Assembly: GCA_016699555.1 (NCBI GenBank)
Contig: CP064981.1
Location: 434,001-498,000 of the forward strand
DNA length: 64,000 nt
Source of the DNA: Candidatus Iainarchaeum sp.
GTDB taxonomy: Archaea; Iainarchaeota; Iainarchaeia; Iainarchaeales; VGJJ01
Direction: 5' to 3'
Part shown: positions 1 through 8,200 of the stretch, piece after piece
Numbering within the stretch: position 1 is the stretch's first letter
How the letters are laid out: every line of letters starts with the position of its first letter
Made by a program: the position numbers and the translations under genes
Notes under the pieces: model-generated
What the model was told of the DNA's origin: nothing
What the model saw: only the letters and a program-made list of their open reading frames with translations
Databases searched by the model: none

Positions 1-419
1 TAAGGCGAATCGTTCTTGAGCGAGTGGATGTACGTGGGAAACTCGCTTTCTTTCATGTAAGACAAACGCATGTGTTCGATTACCTTCAGCTTGCGCGCAA
101 ACAATTCCAAGCGCCAGCGATAGACCGAAACACGGAAAGAAGAGCTCTGCACCAAAACGACCAAGTCGCCTTCCTTCAATGCATTGATCTTTTCGATGAG
201 CTGTTCGGAAGTGAATGCATCGAAGTCCCAAAAATGAGTCAGCGTCGATCCATGCTCCTTGAGTGCATCGCGATAACCTTGTGTCACGATCTTGGACAAA
301 GGCGATTGCTGGTCGTGGATAATGACTACGTTCTGCTTCGATTTCACCTTGAAGAGCGAGAAGACCATTTCATGCAAATGCGACTGGAGCTCTTTCTTGA
401 GGCTCGGGGGAAGGGGCAT
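1..419 (-). CDS. M29-like aminopeptidase, N-terminal part (runs off the left edge)
   Basis: An open frame of 139 codons starts at ATG 419 and is still open at base 1, so the C-terminal part is missing. The visible protein begins MPLPPSLKKELQSH and contains VVIIHDQQSPLSKIV, a GYRDAL helix and KEGDLVVLVQSSSFR followed by KVIEHMRL. This alternation of short hydrophobic strands and helices resembles the N-terminal Rossmann-like half of M29-type leucyl aminopeptidases found in archaea and candidate-phyla bacteria. No metal ligands can be seen because they would lie further downstream. It is the last visible member of the minus-strand series that begins with the secretion ATPase. The family call rests on recalled motif similarity and is moderate; the coding call is stronger because the strand, start and codon use match its neighbours. 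Confidence 0.5.
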   Translation of the reverse strand, partial: MPLPPSLKKELQSHLHEMVFSLFKVKSKQNVVIIHDQQSPLSKIVTQGYRDALKEHGSTLTHFWDFDAFTSEQLIEKINALKEGDLVVLVQSSSFRVSVYRWRLELFARKLKVIEHMRLSYMKESEFPTYIHSLKNDSP

Positions 420-451
420 ATTATCCTCTTCTATCTCGAAAAGCAGTTAAA

Positions 452-835
452 TCACGAGGGCCGCGGACGGTGAAAACGATAGGCATCCTCCAATTCTGCT
501 CGGTGCTGGGCCTTCGAGAGCGCCTTGCGTCCAGACTTCAGGAGCTCAACGCGCATCGCAAATAGACGCGCCAACTTGCGCTGCCACGCATGCTCGTGCT
601 GCTTTCTGATCATCGCTTGCCCGCGCAGCTTGAAACTCCATAATGGTTCATTGGGTTGGGGTTGGAGAAGATTGTTCGTACGCAATTGTTGGTAGGCCCA
701 ATGCTCCCGTGCGATGAGGATTATCCATTCCTTCCGCAAAGTGGATGCTTTTTCATTCCATCTCTTTTGTTGACGTAGCGTAGCGGCCATTCGCCGGCGC
801 CACAACCAACTGCCGCCGCGATGTTTTTGTCCCAT
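452..835 (-). CDS. small very basic protein of unknown function
   Basis: A 127-residue protein very rich in Arg, Lys, Gln and Trp, starting MGQKHRGGSWLWRRRMAA and ending RFHRPRPS. No membrane segment or known motif is visible; predicted helices with many Arg/Gln residues suggest nucleic-acid or ribosome binding, which is only inference. An AT-rich box (AAATTTATC on the minus strand, around 858-868) lies about 25-30 bases before ATG 835, as expected for a leaderless archaeal transcript, and supports the start. It lies between the pilin-like genes and the M29-like gene. Similar short basic proteins occur at 4632, 45802 and 51355 in this window, without visible sequence similarity between them. 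Confidence 0.55.
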   Translation of the reverse strand: MGQKHRGGSWLWRRRMAATLRQQKRWNEKASTLRKEWIILIAREHWAYQQLRTNNLLQPQPNEPLWSFKLRGQAMIRKQHEHAWQRKLARLFAMRVELLKSGRKALSKAQHRAELEDAYRFHRPRPS

Positions 836-898
836 TTCGGAAATAGCATTGGAGAGTAGATAAATTTAGCGCACGTTTTGAGACATTGCGCTAGTGCA

Positions 899-1102
899 CT
901 ACGGCGCTGCCCCGCTGGTGACGACGGGCGTCTTCTGCGCCAGCTTCTGGGATTGACGGAACATGGGCTTTACCACGGTGATGAGTAAAAGCGCCGCAAT
1001 GATGAGCACGAGAATCGTATAGAGGGAATTGAACTCCCCCTGAGCGCGCTCCTCGCGCCAAATGGAACGCGCGGGAATCGTGTGAGTGGAATCGGATACC
1101 AT
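899..1102 (-). CDS. short class III-signal pilin-like protein
   Basis: A 67-residue protein from ATG 1102 (MVSDSTHTIPARS). After a charged stretch with EERAQG comes EFNSLYTILVLIIAALLLI, a hydrophobic helix of about 20 residues, then a short polar tail ending PVVTSGAAP. A Gly-Glu junction before a hydrophobic stretch is the expected layout of an archaeal type IV pilin cleavage site processed by PibD/EppA-like peptidase. The small size suggests a minor pilin or assembly factor. Longer upstream starts (to 1189) add Cys/Phe-rich sequence unlike a signal and were not chosen. It is third in a run of three pilin-like genes behind the TadC-like gene. The TAG stop at its end shows TAG is used as a terminator here. 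Confidence 0.55.
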   Translation of the reverse strand: MVSDSTHTIPARSIWREERAQGEFNSLYTILVLIIAALLLITVVKPMFRQSQKLAQKTPVVTSGAAP

Positions 1103-1169
1103 AGGGGGAAAGCAGAATTGGAAAATAAAAGGAGCGAGGGTGCCAGGCACCCTGCAAAAATGAGTGGAT

Positions 1170-1706
1170 TTAGGCAATACGCAACGCAATCAAGCAAGCC
1201 GTTTGCTGACTCCCTGCGATGTTGCCGCAGTCATCGTCCCAACTCTGATCTAAACCATTATCTCCTAGGTCCGTGTCGAGTTGATCCCCGGCATCACAAA
1301 TAACGGACATCTTCACCTGCAAGGAAGAACCGTTGTAGGAAAGAATGCGGTTGTTGGCGCTGCTGTCGTTCAGCTGAAAACCCTCCGTCTCGGAATGCTC
1401 TCCCTTGGAAAGGCAAATCTGTCCCGGCGTCAGCACTCCGGATGCCGCTGCGATGGCCTTGGCATTCAGGCTGTCCCCGTTCTGGAATGAAACCTTCAAG
1501 CTGGTGCGCACCTCCCCTGGACGAGAAACTTGGGATTTGATGAGATTCTCGGCTTCCGTGGAGGGCTTCTGCGTATTCAAGAAGGGCAATTGGCCCAAAA
1601 TGGTCAACAACAACCCCAGGATCGCAAGCGCGATCACGGCAGAAATCAATAACTGAAATGTAGAGAACGCTTGTCCTCGCTGGTCTCGGATGAATTTCAC
1701 ATGCAT
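1170..1706 (-). CDS. class III signal peptide pilin-like protein
   Basis: A 178-residue protein starting at ATG 1706 (MHVKFIRDQRGQAFSTFQ). The segment RGQAFSTFQLLISAVIALAI matches the archaeal class III signal pattern: a short basic leader, Gly-Gln at the cleavage region, then a hydrophobic helix that forms the pilus core. The remainder is polar, contains a Ser/Asn/Asp-rich region and four Cys residues, and ends TACLIALRIA. Known role of the family: type IV pilus or pseudopilus subunit exported by the PilB/TadA ATPase and TadC/FlaJ membrane platform, both encoded just upstream. A box A-like TTTTTATAC on the minus strand at about 1736-1744 lies about 30 bases before the start, so this gene may also have its own promoter. 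A GTG directly upstream (1709) is a less likely start. Confidence 0.7.
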   Translation of the reverse strand: MHVKFIRDQRGQAFSTFQLLISAVIALAILGLLLTILGQLPFLNTQKPSTEAENLIKSQVSRPGEVRTSLKVSFQNGDSLNAKAIAAASGVLTPGQICLSKGEHSETEGFQLNDSSANNRILSYNGSSLQVKMSVICDAGDQLDTDLGDNGLDQSWDDDCGNIAGSQQTACLIALRIA

Positions 1707-1775
1707 CACCTATGCTGGGAAGAACCCATCGGCAGTATAAAAACATGGAAGGCAAACCCTCCCAAAAAGCCCCCC

Positions 1776-2249
1776 TCATGGGGTCGGGATGGGTTTCCCG
1801 AAGGAAAGCAAGCAATACGCATTGCAGTTGCTCCCAGGCGCACCCACGATGTTTTCCGTGGAACACTGCAGGTAAATGGCCCCAATCGTGGAATTGGTCA
1901 CTACCACCGCGTCCTGATCGAAACTATACCCCAACGTCGTGTCCGCATCAAAGGCAATACAATCCTTATCCAAACTCACCTGGCGCGCGAACTGCGTGCG
2001 CGAGAAACGCGTGTCCTTGGAGAAGAATAGTCCCGGGACACGGATCACTTTCCCATTCGGAGAATCATAGGCCGACTTCCAAGAAGAATTGAGCGTGTCA
2101 TAAGAGACGTTCTGCCGGAGCGTGTCGAAGTAATTGATCACTCCCAATATGATCACTAAAATCCCCAGCGCAATCACCATCGCAATCAGCACGCGGAATG
2201 CCTCGAAGGACTGGCCGCGCACGCCCATGGAAGTGGATTTCTTCTGCAT
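1776..2249 (-). CDS. class III signal peptide pilin-like protein
   Basis: A 157-residue protein whose N-terminus has MGVRGQSFEAFRVLIA and continues with a hydrophobic helix to about residue 40, a clear class III (archaeal type IV pilin) signal closely parallel to the neighbour at 1170-1706. The C-terminal part has isolated Cys residues (KDCIAF, YLQCST, SNCNAYCLL) that could form disulphides outside the cell. It starts 4 bases after the stop of the TadC-like platform gene, so the two are almost certainly cotranscribed and translationally linked. Expected role: surface pilin or pseudopilin assembled by this operon. Which pilin is the major subunit cannot be told from sequence. Confidence 0.75.
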   Translation of the reverse strand: MQKKSTSMGVRGQSFEAFRVLIAMVIALGILVIILGVINYFDTLRQNVSYDTLNSSWKSAYDSPNGKVIRVPGLFFSKDTRFSRTQFARQVSLDKDCIAFDADTTLGYSFDQDAVVVTNSTIGAIYLQCSTENIVGAPGSNCNAYCLLSFGKPIPTP

Positions 2250-2253
2250 GCCA

Positions 2254-4584
2254 TCAGGCCCCGAAGCTCGTGCTCACCAGCGAATTCGAAACGATAACCG
2301 TAACGACGAAAATGATGATCGCGATCGGCAATGACTTTCCAGCATTCATGCGCGCTTGCAATGTATTGTTTTCCTCGATCATGGTGATGAAGTAATTCAT
2401 GATCAGCACGAGCTCGATCACATACACTGCCACGATGAGGATGAATTCTCCCGGCGTAGCCAGAGTGGAAATGATCTCGGGCTTGATGAAAGAAGACACA
2501 TCCGTCGAAGCGAAAGAAGCCCCTGCCCCCGCGACATTGCTCCCCAAATTCGTGGGCGTGGGACTATCCGCCGCCGACGCGCTAATGCCCGTTAGCGTCA
2601 CGATGACCACGCGCTGCAAACTCGTGGTAATCCCTAGCACGATGGGCGCGATGTAGATCGACACCGTCTTCATCGTCCCCGTAATGTCCTTGATGAGCGT
2701 CGTCAGCATCTTGCTCACGCGCTCCGAATTGGAAAGCTGGCGCGAAAGTGAAATGAGCGTTCTCGCCGCAACGCCTACTCCGAGTTTCACCGAGTCGATG
2801 GCGATCTTCATGCTGGACGCGATCACCCTGCTCGGATTGTAGCGTAAACTCCCATACGCGGGATCGAATACCGCCGCCTCGAGGGGCATTCCCAACACAT
2901 GGATGTTATCCACCGTCTTCCCGAATACTTCTTGCGCCACCGTGCTGTTGGGCAAGAATGTCTGCGTGTGCTTGAGCGCATCCTCGATGGGTTTGTTCTC
3001 TCCCAAGCGTGAGGCCATCACATACAGCGAATCCTTGAATTCGGACTCCATCTGCATGAACTTCTCCTGCATCTTCTTCTTCTCCTGCGACGTCAGCTGC
3101 ACGAAGGACCCGATGGCAATCCCTAGTGTGATCAGCAGGCCAAAGATCGCGTTGTAAGGAGTGACATCATTCTTTGCCTGGGCCAAAAAGCCCGCTTTCT
3201 CGTTCCTCAAACGCACCTCGATCTCCTCGGGATCGAAACCCAAACGCTGCAGCTCGCTCTCGCGCGCACCACCGGGTTCGAAATAATTCTCTTGCTTGGC
3301 ATCCTCCGCCAGCACCGATGCCAACGTGTTATCGGGCTTCAGCAAATAGAACGAATCCGAACTCTTGGGGTCTCCGACTCCAACGCCGAAAAGATGCACA
3401 TAGCCGGAAATCATTCCCCCGACGAGAATGATGCCCAATACTACGACCCACACGCTCATGTAGTTCTTGCCCACGCGCACCATATTCTTTGGAGGGACTC
3501 CCGGAAAGCCATCGGGAATTTCAGGAGGCGTGTACGTGGGAGGGCGCGTCTCCAATAGCGCATTGGCGAATACGATCACCATGACGGGCAGCGCGATATC
3601 ATAAATCAAGAACAACACCCAGCTCTGCGCGAGAGGAGAACCCGAAAAAGCGCTTCCGACGGGCAAAATGATAATCAGGATCAGCGGCAGCAACACCCCC
3701 ACGTAGAACAATAAGGTGGAAGGCTGCGAGAGATCGCGGGCAAACTGTTCCATCTTGCCTTGTACGCTCTCCAACACATCATCCATCGTCTTGTCGAGCA
3801 ACTGATAGCGTTTTGATTCCGTGTTCTCCAACACGGACGCGCGCACATTCATGAGCGCTTGCTTGAATTCCGAGGAATATTTTCCCCACGTGTACGCGAG
3901 CTCGTCCAAGCCCTCGGCGATCGTGTTGTACATCCCCAGCTGCGTATTCCAGATGACGCGCTTGAACTCTTGCGCGATCCTTCCCGAGCTATGATCGGCC
4001 GCGAACGCAACCGCCTTCTCGAGGTTAGGGACCAATTTCATGCTCATGATGAGATAGCCCACGATCTCCGGCACATACGTCAGCGCACGCAACTGTTCTC
4101 TTCGTGTCTCGGCAAGCGGATAGCCTTGCACGAAGTTGGCCGCGAAGACCGCGATGAGGATGACGGGGATCAGCAAGTACACGATGGAAATCAACCCGCT
4201 CACGCCGAGGATATTCCCCAGCGCCTCGCCGAAGACCAATCCGATCCCAATGGAGAGGATCGCTCCCACGATGATGATGGAGAGCATCGTCCCCTTCACC
4301 GCTGCAGCGAACTCCTCCGGGCGCAGCTTCCATCCCAAGAATGCGATGGACTCGCGGTACTGGTCATTGTAGGTAGCTCCTTTCCCCAATCCCGGAAAGC
4401 GACGGAACATATCCTTGCAGTAGCGCACGAAAGGATGTTCATGCTGCGTGGCCAGGTCTTCTTTGGCAAAGATCGCATCCGGCGTCACCTGGATATCCCG
4501 ATAGAGACGACCGATGGAAGGCTGCACGGGAGCGGGGCGATTCAGATTGGTAGGCCGACTCCCAGCTGGATTGCGCGGAGGCAT
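2254..4584 (-). CDS. archaeal TadC/FlaJ-like type II secretion system F domain protein
   Basis: A 776-residue multi-spanning membrane protein. After about 85 soluble residues come two membrane spans (around residues 90-150), then a cytoplasmic helical domain (YVPEIVGYLIMSMKLVPNLEKA, roughly 165-290), two spans (about 290-345), a further span with SVWVVVLGIILVGGMI, a second cytoplasmic helical domain (QEKKKMQEKFMQMESEFKDSLYVM onwards) and C-terminal spans. Two T2SSF-type domains in one chain is the usual form of the archaeal PilC/TadC/FlaJ platform that works with the PilB-type ATPase to extrude pilins. The ATPase is encoded upstream and pilins directly downstream. A TTAAAAAG box around 4608-4615 (minus strand) could drive it separately. 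Confidence 0.85.
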   Translation of the reverse strand: MPPRNPAGSRPTNLNRPAPVQPSIGRLYRDIQVTPDAIFAKEDLATQHEHPFVRYCKDMFRRFPGLGKGATYNDQYRESIAFLGWKLRPEEFAAAVKGTMLSIIIVGAILSIGIGLVFGEALGNILGVSGLISIVYLLIPVILIAVFAANFVQGYPLAETRREQLRALTYVPEIVGYLIMSMKLVPNLEKAVAFAADHSSGRIAQEFKRVIWNTQLGMYNTIAEGLDELAYTWGKYSSEFKQALMNVRASVLENTESKRYQLLDKTMDDVLESVQGKMEQFARDLSQPSTLLFYVGVLLPLILIIILPVGSAFSGSPLAQSWVLFLIYDIALPVMVIVFANALLETRPPTYTPPEIPDGFPGVPPKNMVRVGKNYMSVWVVVLGIILVGGMISGYVHLFGVGVGDPKSSDSFYLLKPDNTLASVLAEDAKQENYFEPGGARESELQRLGFDPEEIEVRLRNEKAGFLAQAKNDVTPYNAIFGLLITLGIAIGSFVQLTSQEKKKMQEKFMQMESEFKDSLYVMASRLGENKPIEDALKHTQTFLPNSTVAQEVFGKTVDNIHVLGMPLEAAVFDPAYGSLRYNPSRVIASSMKIAIDSVKLGVGVAARTLISLSRQLSNSERVSKMLTTLIKDITGTMKTVSIYIAPIVLGITTSLQRVVIVTLTGISASAADSPTPTNLGSNVAGAGASFASTDVSSFIKPEIISTLATPGEFILIVAVYVIELVLIMNYFITMIEENNTLQARMNAGKSLPIAIIIFVVTVIVSNSLVSTSFGA

Positions 4585-4631
4585 GTGGAGAAAAAGGGTT
4601 TTGGCTTTTTAAGGGCAAAAGAAACAGCCCT

Positions 4632-4955
4632 TTACTCGAGTTCCCTGAACTGATCCCGGCGCAGCTTAGCCAACTGCTCGGCGCGCCGCAGCAAATCTGC
4701 GCGATAGCGCATGAGTTCTTCGTCCTTTAAGGGGCGGGAGTGGAGCGCATCTAATAGCCTCTGGTATGCGGCATTGCTCTGGAATAGCGCGCGGACCGCC
4801 TCGGCCGTAGCGGCCTCCCTCAATTCTTTAACGATTCGCTCGGCCTGCATCATGGCGCGAAACCGCTTATCAGGAGTCTCCTTGCGTGGAGGGACTACTT
4901 TCCGAGTCCTCTGCGTTCGAGGTTTACTTTTAGGCGGTTTTCGGCGTTCGGGCAT
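4632..4955 (-). CDS. small basic protein within the pilus operon
   Basis: A 107-residue protein from ATG 4955, 11 bases after the ATPase stop. It starts MPERRKPPKSKPRTQRTRK, an Arg/Lys/Pro-rich disordered leader, followed by a helical part with alternating Leu, Arg, Gln and Glu (RADLLRRAEQLAKLRRDQFRELE). A longer reading to 5063 would overlap the ATPase C-terminus and has no support. No family is recognised. Its place between the ATPase and platform genes suggests an accessory role in the same machine, but this is positional inference only. Confidence 0.55.
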   Translation of the reverse strand: MPERRKPPKSKPRTQRTRKVVPPRKETPDKRFRAMMQAERIVKELREAATAEAVRALFQSNAAYQRLLDALHSRPLKDEELMRYRADLLRRAEQLAKLRRDQFRELE

Positions 4956-4966
4956 GCGTCTTTCCC

Positions 4967-6540
4967 CTATTCCTCTTTCTTGGCGTTGGCCAACTCTTTC
5001 TCGCGATCTTCTTTCTTGCGCAGTGCGCTCTGCAGCGTGTTCTTCTTGACCCAGTCCTGCCATTCCTGCATGATTTCGGGATAATTCGGCGAGCCATTCG
5101 TAGAAATGGAAATGTCCTTCAACAGCGCCAGCTTCGCACGCGCGGTCGCAGTGTATTCCGCTTCCAATAATTCAGGGATCTTATATTGGTTCTTCAAGTC
5201 CACCATGAATTGTTTGGCGTTCGCTAGCATGCGGATATCATCCCAAATCTGGTTCAGCGTCAAACCCGAGAGACGGCGGATGCGCTCGAACAGCTCGGAG
5301 TCCTTCAGATTATCCTCCATCAATTCCAACTCATCCTTGCGCGCGTCGTAGAGCATCAAGTCCAGGAGGCCGCCTTCCCTTTCGGGGTCCTTGGTCCAGT
5401 GCTTCTTGATCTCCGTGATCTGCGTCATGCGGCGTGTCGACTTCAAGCTCCCCGAAAAGCGGATCGGGCGCGCCACTACGACTAAGTCGGTCGCCTTGAA
5501 CGAAGTAGTAGGCACTTTCAAGTCATTCACGACGCGATCCCACACACTATATGCGGAGTCCGCGTGGATCGTTCCTAAAACCGTATTCCCTGCCGCTCCC
5601 ACGCGCATGGCTTCGTACAACACACGCGCTTCTTCCGAGCGCACTTCTCCTAAAACCAACGCCGAATCGCCCAAGCGCAGTGCGGTGCGCAATGCCTCTT
5701 CGGGAGCCACTTCCGTGTCGTTCTTGGAGACACCGATGGGCGAACGCGTCTTCAAGCGCTGCACATTGAAGCCTATTTCTTTCATGTAGGGCGCGGGCAA
5801 TTCCAGCGTGTCTTCTTGGATGATGATGCGTGAATTCTGCAGGATCTCCAGCATCAACGCCGACAACAACGACGTCTTTCCCGAACCACGCGAACCCGTC
5901 ACGAGAATCGTCGCCTTTGCATCGATGAAGAATGAGAGTATTCCCGCCGCGAGCGGGGTCAAGAACTTATTGTCCACGAACTGCTCCAGCGTCCAAGGGG
6001 TCGTCTTATGCAAGCGGAAGGCGAACGCCAATCCATCCGTCGCAAGCGGTTTCCCGATCGCCGCCACACGCGTCTCTTGCCCCGGCAGATCGAAATCCAA
6101 CACGGGATGCGCCTCATCGAACGGCCTTCCCGAAAGCGAGCGTAGCTTGGAAACGAATGCCTCGGCTTCATTCTCGGTGTAAAGGATGTTCGTGCTGCAC
6201 ACGCCATAATCCGCGTGCTGCAAATAGATCGGCTTGCTTCCGATGGGGGAATCGAGAAAAATATCCGTTATTTTTCTATCTGCTAACAGCAGTTCCAGAA
6301 TCCCATATCCGATCGTGTAACGCGAAACCACTTCCGCGAGCTCTTCCACTTCCTCCACTTCGAGCGCAATGGAATACTGTCTTGCGAGGTCGCGAATCGT
6401 CGCCTGATACACGCGATTGAAATAGGAACGCGTGGACTGCGCGTCCGAAAGGCTGCTTCTGCCGGGATTGTAGGAGGAAACCACTTCCTTGGTCTTCGAC
6501 AACAAAAAATACTTCTGCGGAGAAAGCGAATACTCGGGGG
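4967..6540 (-). CDS. type II/IV secretion ATPase, C-terminal ATPase part (frameshifted from its N-terminal part)
   Basis: This frame encodes the motor domain of a VirB11/GspE/TadA-type ATPase. Visible motifs are the Walker A GSRGSGKTS, an acidic IIQEDTLELP segment, LRLGDSALVLGEVRSEEA (Walker B region) and the His-box GTIHADSAYSVWDRV. It lacks its own good start: the first in-frame start is a TTG at 6505, downstream of coding-quality sequence reading EYSLSPQKYFLL. Adding one C in the C5 run at 6536-6540 joins this frame to the N-terminal part at 6536-7281 to give a 771-residue protein, the usual size of archaeal secretion ATPases with a long N-terminal domain. Role: hexameric cytoplasmic motor for pilus/pseudopilus assembly, partner of the TadC-like protein at 2254-4584. 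Confidence 0.8.
6536..6540 (-). other. apparent one-base frameshift in the secretion ATPase gene
   Basis: Five G residues on the plus strand (C5 in the coding strand). Reading with C6 gives YFINPP-EYSLSPQKYF without a break and fuses both halves of the ATPase. It could be a sequencing or assembly deletion, a natural inactivating mutation or, less likely, programmed frameshifting. Confidence 0.75.
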
Positions 6541-7281
6541 ATTGATGAAATACATCTTTGCGACTTTATTGGGGTGATTGAATATCTGCACGCTCGAGTT
6601 CTCGGCGACCGTGTACTCGTCCACTAACTCAAAATTCTCTACCTCTCCCTCGAACATCAGACGCGAACCGATGAAGGAGGGCTTGACTTCGGCTTCGAAG
6701 AAATACTTGTACAATTCATTGCTCTCCGGGATCGTGTCGAGCTTCAGCAAGTACTCTTTCGCCTTCTGGATCAACTGCGTCTGCTCATAGGACGTGCGGA
6801 TCTCCTGCAGCGTCTGCAAGTACACGCGCGAAACGGGTTGGCCGGCCTTGCTCTTTTGGGCTTCGCGCTTCAACGCCGAAAGCAATTTCAAATAGGCCTT
6901 GATGGGATCGTAGGCGAGCAGCTCATACGTGATCTGCATCACTTCATCGTGGCGCGGGCCGAACTCCGATTCACTTTCTTCTTTGGCATCGCCGAGCTTG
7001 GAATAGCTCCAAGGAGCAGTGGATTTGAAACGCTCGATCAAGTCGGCGATCTCTTTGAGTTCCTTGGTCTGCTGTTCATTGTAGACGCGCTCATACACAT
7101 CCGCGAGCACGATCAAGTCCGCGTCCGTCTTTTGCAAAATAGAAATGATGTGGAAGCGACAATGCGGATCGTCCGCGAGCGAGGCGCCATACACACAATC
7201 TTTACACGCAAAGATGAGGTGCTTCTTTCCGCCTTCCTCTTTCAGCGCGTAAGGGCCAACCTCAAAACCGCCGATCTTCAA
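6536..7281 (-). CDS. type II/IV secretion ATPase, N-terminal part
   Basis: N-terminal domain of the same ATPase, about 248 residues to the frameshift. It starts at TTG 7281 behind a full-strength ribosome binding site, GGAGGTGA at 7295-7288, with 6 bases spacing; this decides the start. The segment FACKDCVYGASLADDPHC has a CxxC plus a later Cys and His (CRFH), a feature seen in the archaeal PilB-like ATPase subfamily and suggestive of a metal or cluster site. A predicted helical and beta region follows up to KVAKMYFINPP at the shift. Beyond 6536 the frame stays open to 6283, but that reading (Arg/Pro/Ile-rich) is out of frame with the ATPase and is not real protein. First gene of the pilus operon. 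Confidence 0.75.
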
Positions 7282-7296
7282 AGCCGGTCACCTCCG

Positions 7297-7410
7297 AGCC
7301 GTTTTCGTCCGGCTACGCCGAGAACGAGGAACTGCCATTGCAGTTCCTCCTTTGGTGAATCTTTCTCAAAGGTTCCGCGGAAGTCAGGGTCATTGCTCGT
7401 GCAATAACCC
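7297..7410 (-). repeat. composite palindromic repeat, copy 1
   Basis: A chain of perfect or near-perfect hairpins read on the minus strand: ATTGC-ACGA-GCAAT (7387-7410 with outer pairing), CGGAACCTTT-GAG-AAAGATTC (7357-7375), then CAAAGGAG, then stem GAGGAACTGC with a 4-base loop (7326-7349), the string CTCGTTCTCG, and AGCCG-GACGAAAA-CGGCT (7297-7314). The same order and shared strings (CGGAACCTTT, CAAAGGAG, CTCGTTCTCG) are found at 44836-44986 on the plus strand. It ends 2 bases before the ATPase ribosome binding site, so it forms most of that mRNA leader if transcribed. Confidence 0.7.
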
Positions 7411-7540
7411 ATACCGTTTTTCGAATCCATTCCCATTTCGAACACCAAGTGTTAATTAGGCAAACAATTGCCTTGTTTATAATGCTAAAGGGAAATCCAT
7501 CAACCAGGGAGGCTGCACCGCATACTTCTGTTCTCGCTCC

Positions 7541-7558
7541 GCACCGCCGAAACGGTGC
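7541..7558 (+). repeat. solo hairpin with CCGAAA loop
   Basis: GCACCG-CCGAAA-CGGTGC, a perfect 6-bp stem just before the archaeosortase start. Two hairpins with the same CCGAAA loop but different stem sequences lie at 44949-44966 and 44969-44986. Confidence 0.65.
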
Positions 7559-7559
7559 A

Positions 7560-8096
7560 ATGCCAAAGGGAAATGCCGAAACAAACAGGCCAATTCGAGA
7601 AGGAGTGCGCTTCATTCTGACGATTGTCCTTGTCGCGGGAATTTTGTTCGTATTGCTTCAACCATTTGAACTCCATCTCCAAACGCTTGAATCAGAACTG
7701 GTGCAATCGGGGTTGCGCGTTGTGGGAACAGAAACACGCGCAACAGCAAACCCAATTCAATTTTTTGCAGGAGAAAAGTTAATCGAAATCTCTGCGCTGT
7801 GTTCGGGTCTCATGGAAATAATTTTACTGGTCGCTGCGATAACCGCCACACGTGATGCGAGTGTGCGCAAGAAAGTGATTGGAATAGTCGTGGGCGTGGG
7901 GATATTGTTCGCATGGAATCTCGTGCGCATGCTCATCAGCATCCAACAATTGCTGCATACTTCATTGGAGTTCGCCGAGTTCACGCATGGGGTGCTTTTT
8001 CGCGTAATGTTGGTAGTGGGATTTGCACTCATTTATGTCGCGTGGCTCCGCTCCGGCGAATTTTTGGAAACAGGCAAGAAAAAGCAGTGGTGGTAG
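7560..8096 (+). CDS. archaeosortase/exosortase family protein
   Basis: A 178-residue membrane protein from ATG 7560 with four predicted spans (about 17-36, 83-98, 104-125, 145-163). The three residues that define the exosortase/archaeosortase family are present in the usual context: Cys81 in ISALCSGLMEI, Arg123 in WNLVRMLIS and His143 in EFTHGVLFR. Known role: transpeptidase-like removal of a C-terminal tripartite sorting signal from surface proteins and transfer to a lipid or other anchor. A TTTATAATG box at about 7477-7485 lies upstream; starts before 7560 add a Pro/Arg-rich leader without merit. It opens the plus-strand surface-protein cluster. No protein in this window shows a clear C-terminal sorting signal, so its substrate is unknown. 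Confidence 0.85.
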   Translation: MPKGNAETNRPIREGVRFILTIVLVAGILFVLLQPFELHLQTLESELVQSGLRVVGTETRATANPIQFFAGEKLIEISALCSGLMEIILLVAAITATRDASVRKKVIGIVVGVGILFAWNLVRMLISIQQLLHTSLEFAEFTHGVLFRVMLVVGFALIYVAWLRSGEFLETGKKKQWW

Positions 8097-8162
8097 GAAA
8101 GAAACCGCAGAAAAGTCTTTTTCCCCTCCACGGATTGCTTTTTGCCCCGATCGAGAAATGGG

Positions 8163-8172
8163 CTTTATATAT
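8163..8172 (+). promoter_or_regulatory. box A promoter of giant protein gene A
   Basis: CTTTATATAT ends 28 bases before ATG 8201, the spacing of an archaeal TATA box with a leaderless or very short leader transcript. Confidence 0.7.
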
Positions 8173-8200
8173 TCAGGATTAGTCGTTTGGTGGATTGGGT

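Noticed and set aside
24..473. Open frame of 149 codons on the plus strand at the left edge
   Set aside because: It is antisense to the partial M29-like gene (1-419), whose protein has a regular strand/helix pattern and agrees with its neighbours in strand and codon use.
3859..4653. 264-codon plus-strand frame opposite the TadC-like gene
   Set aside because: The translation is His/Arg/Asp-rich without motifs; the minus-strand platform protein is unambiguous.
7415..7445. tRNA T-arm-like string TTCGAATCC
   Set aside because: No acceptor stem, anticodon arm or 3' end can be paired around it.
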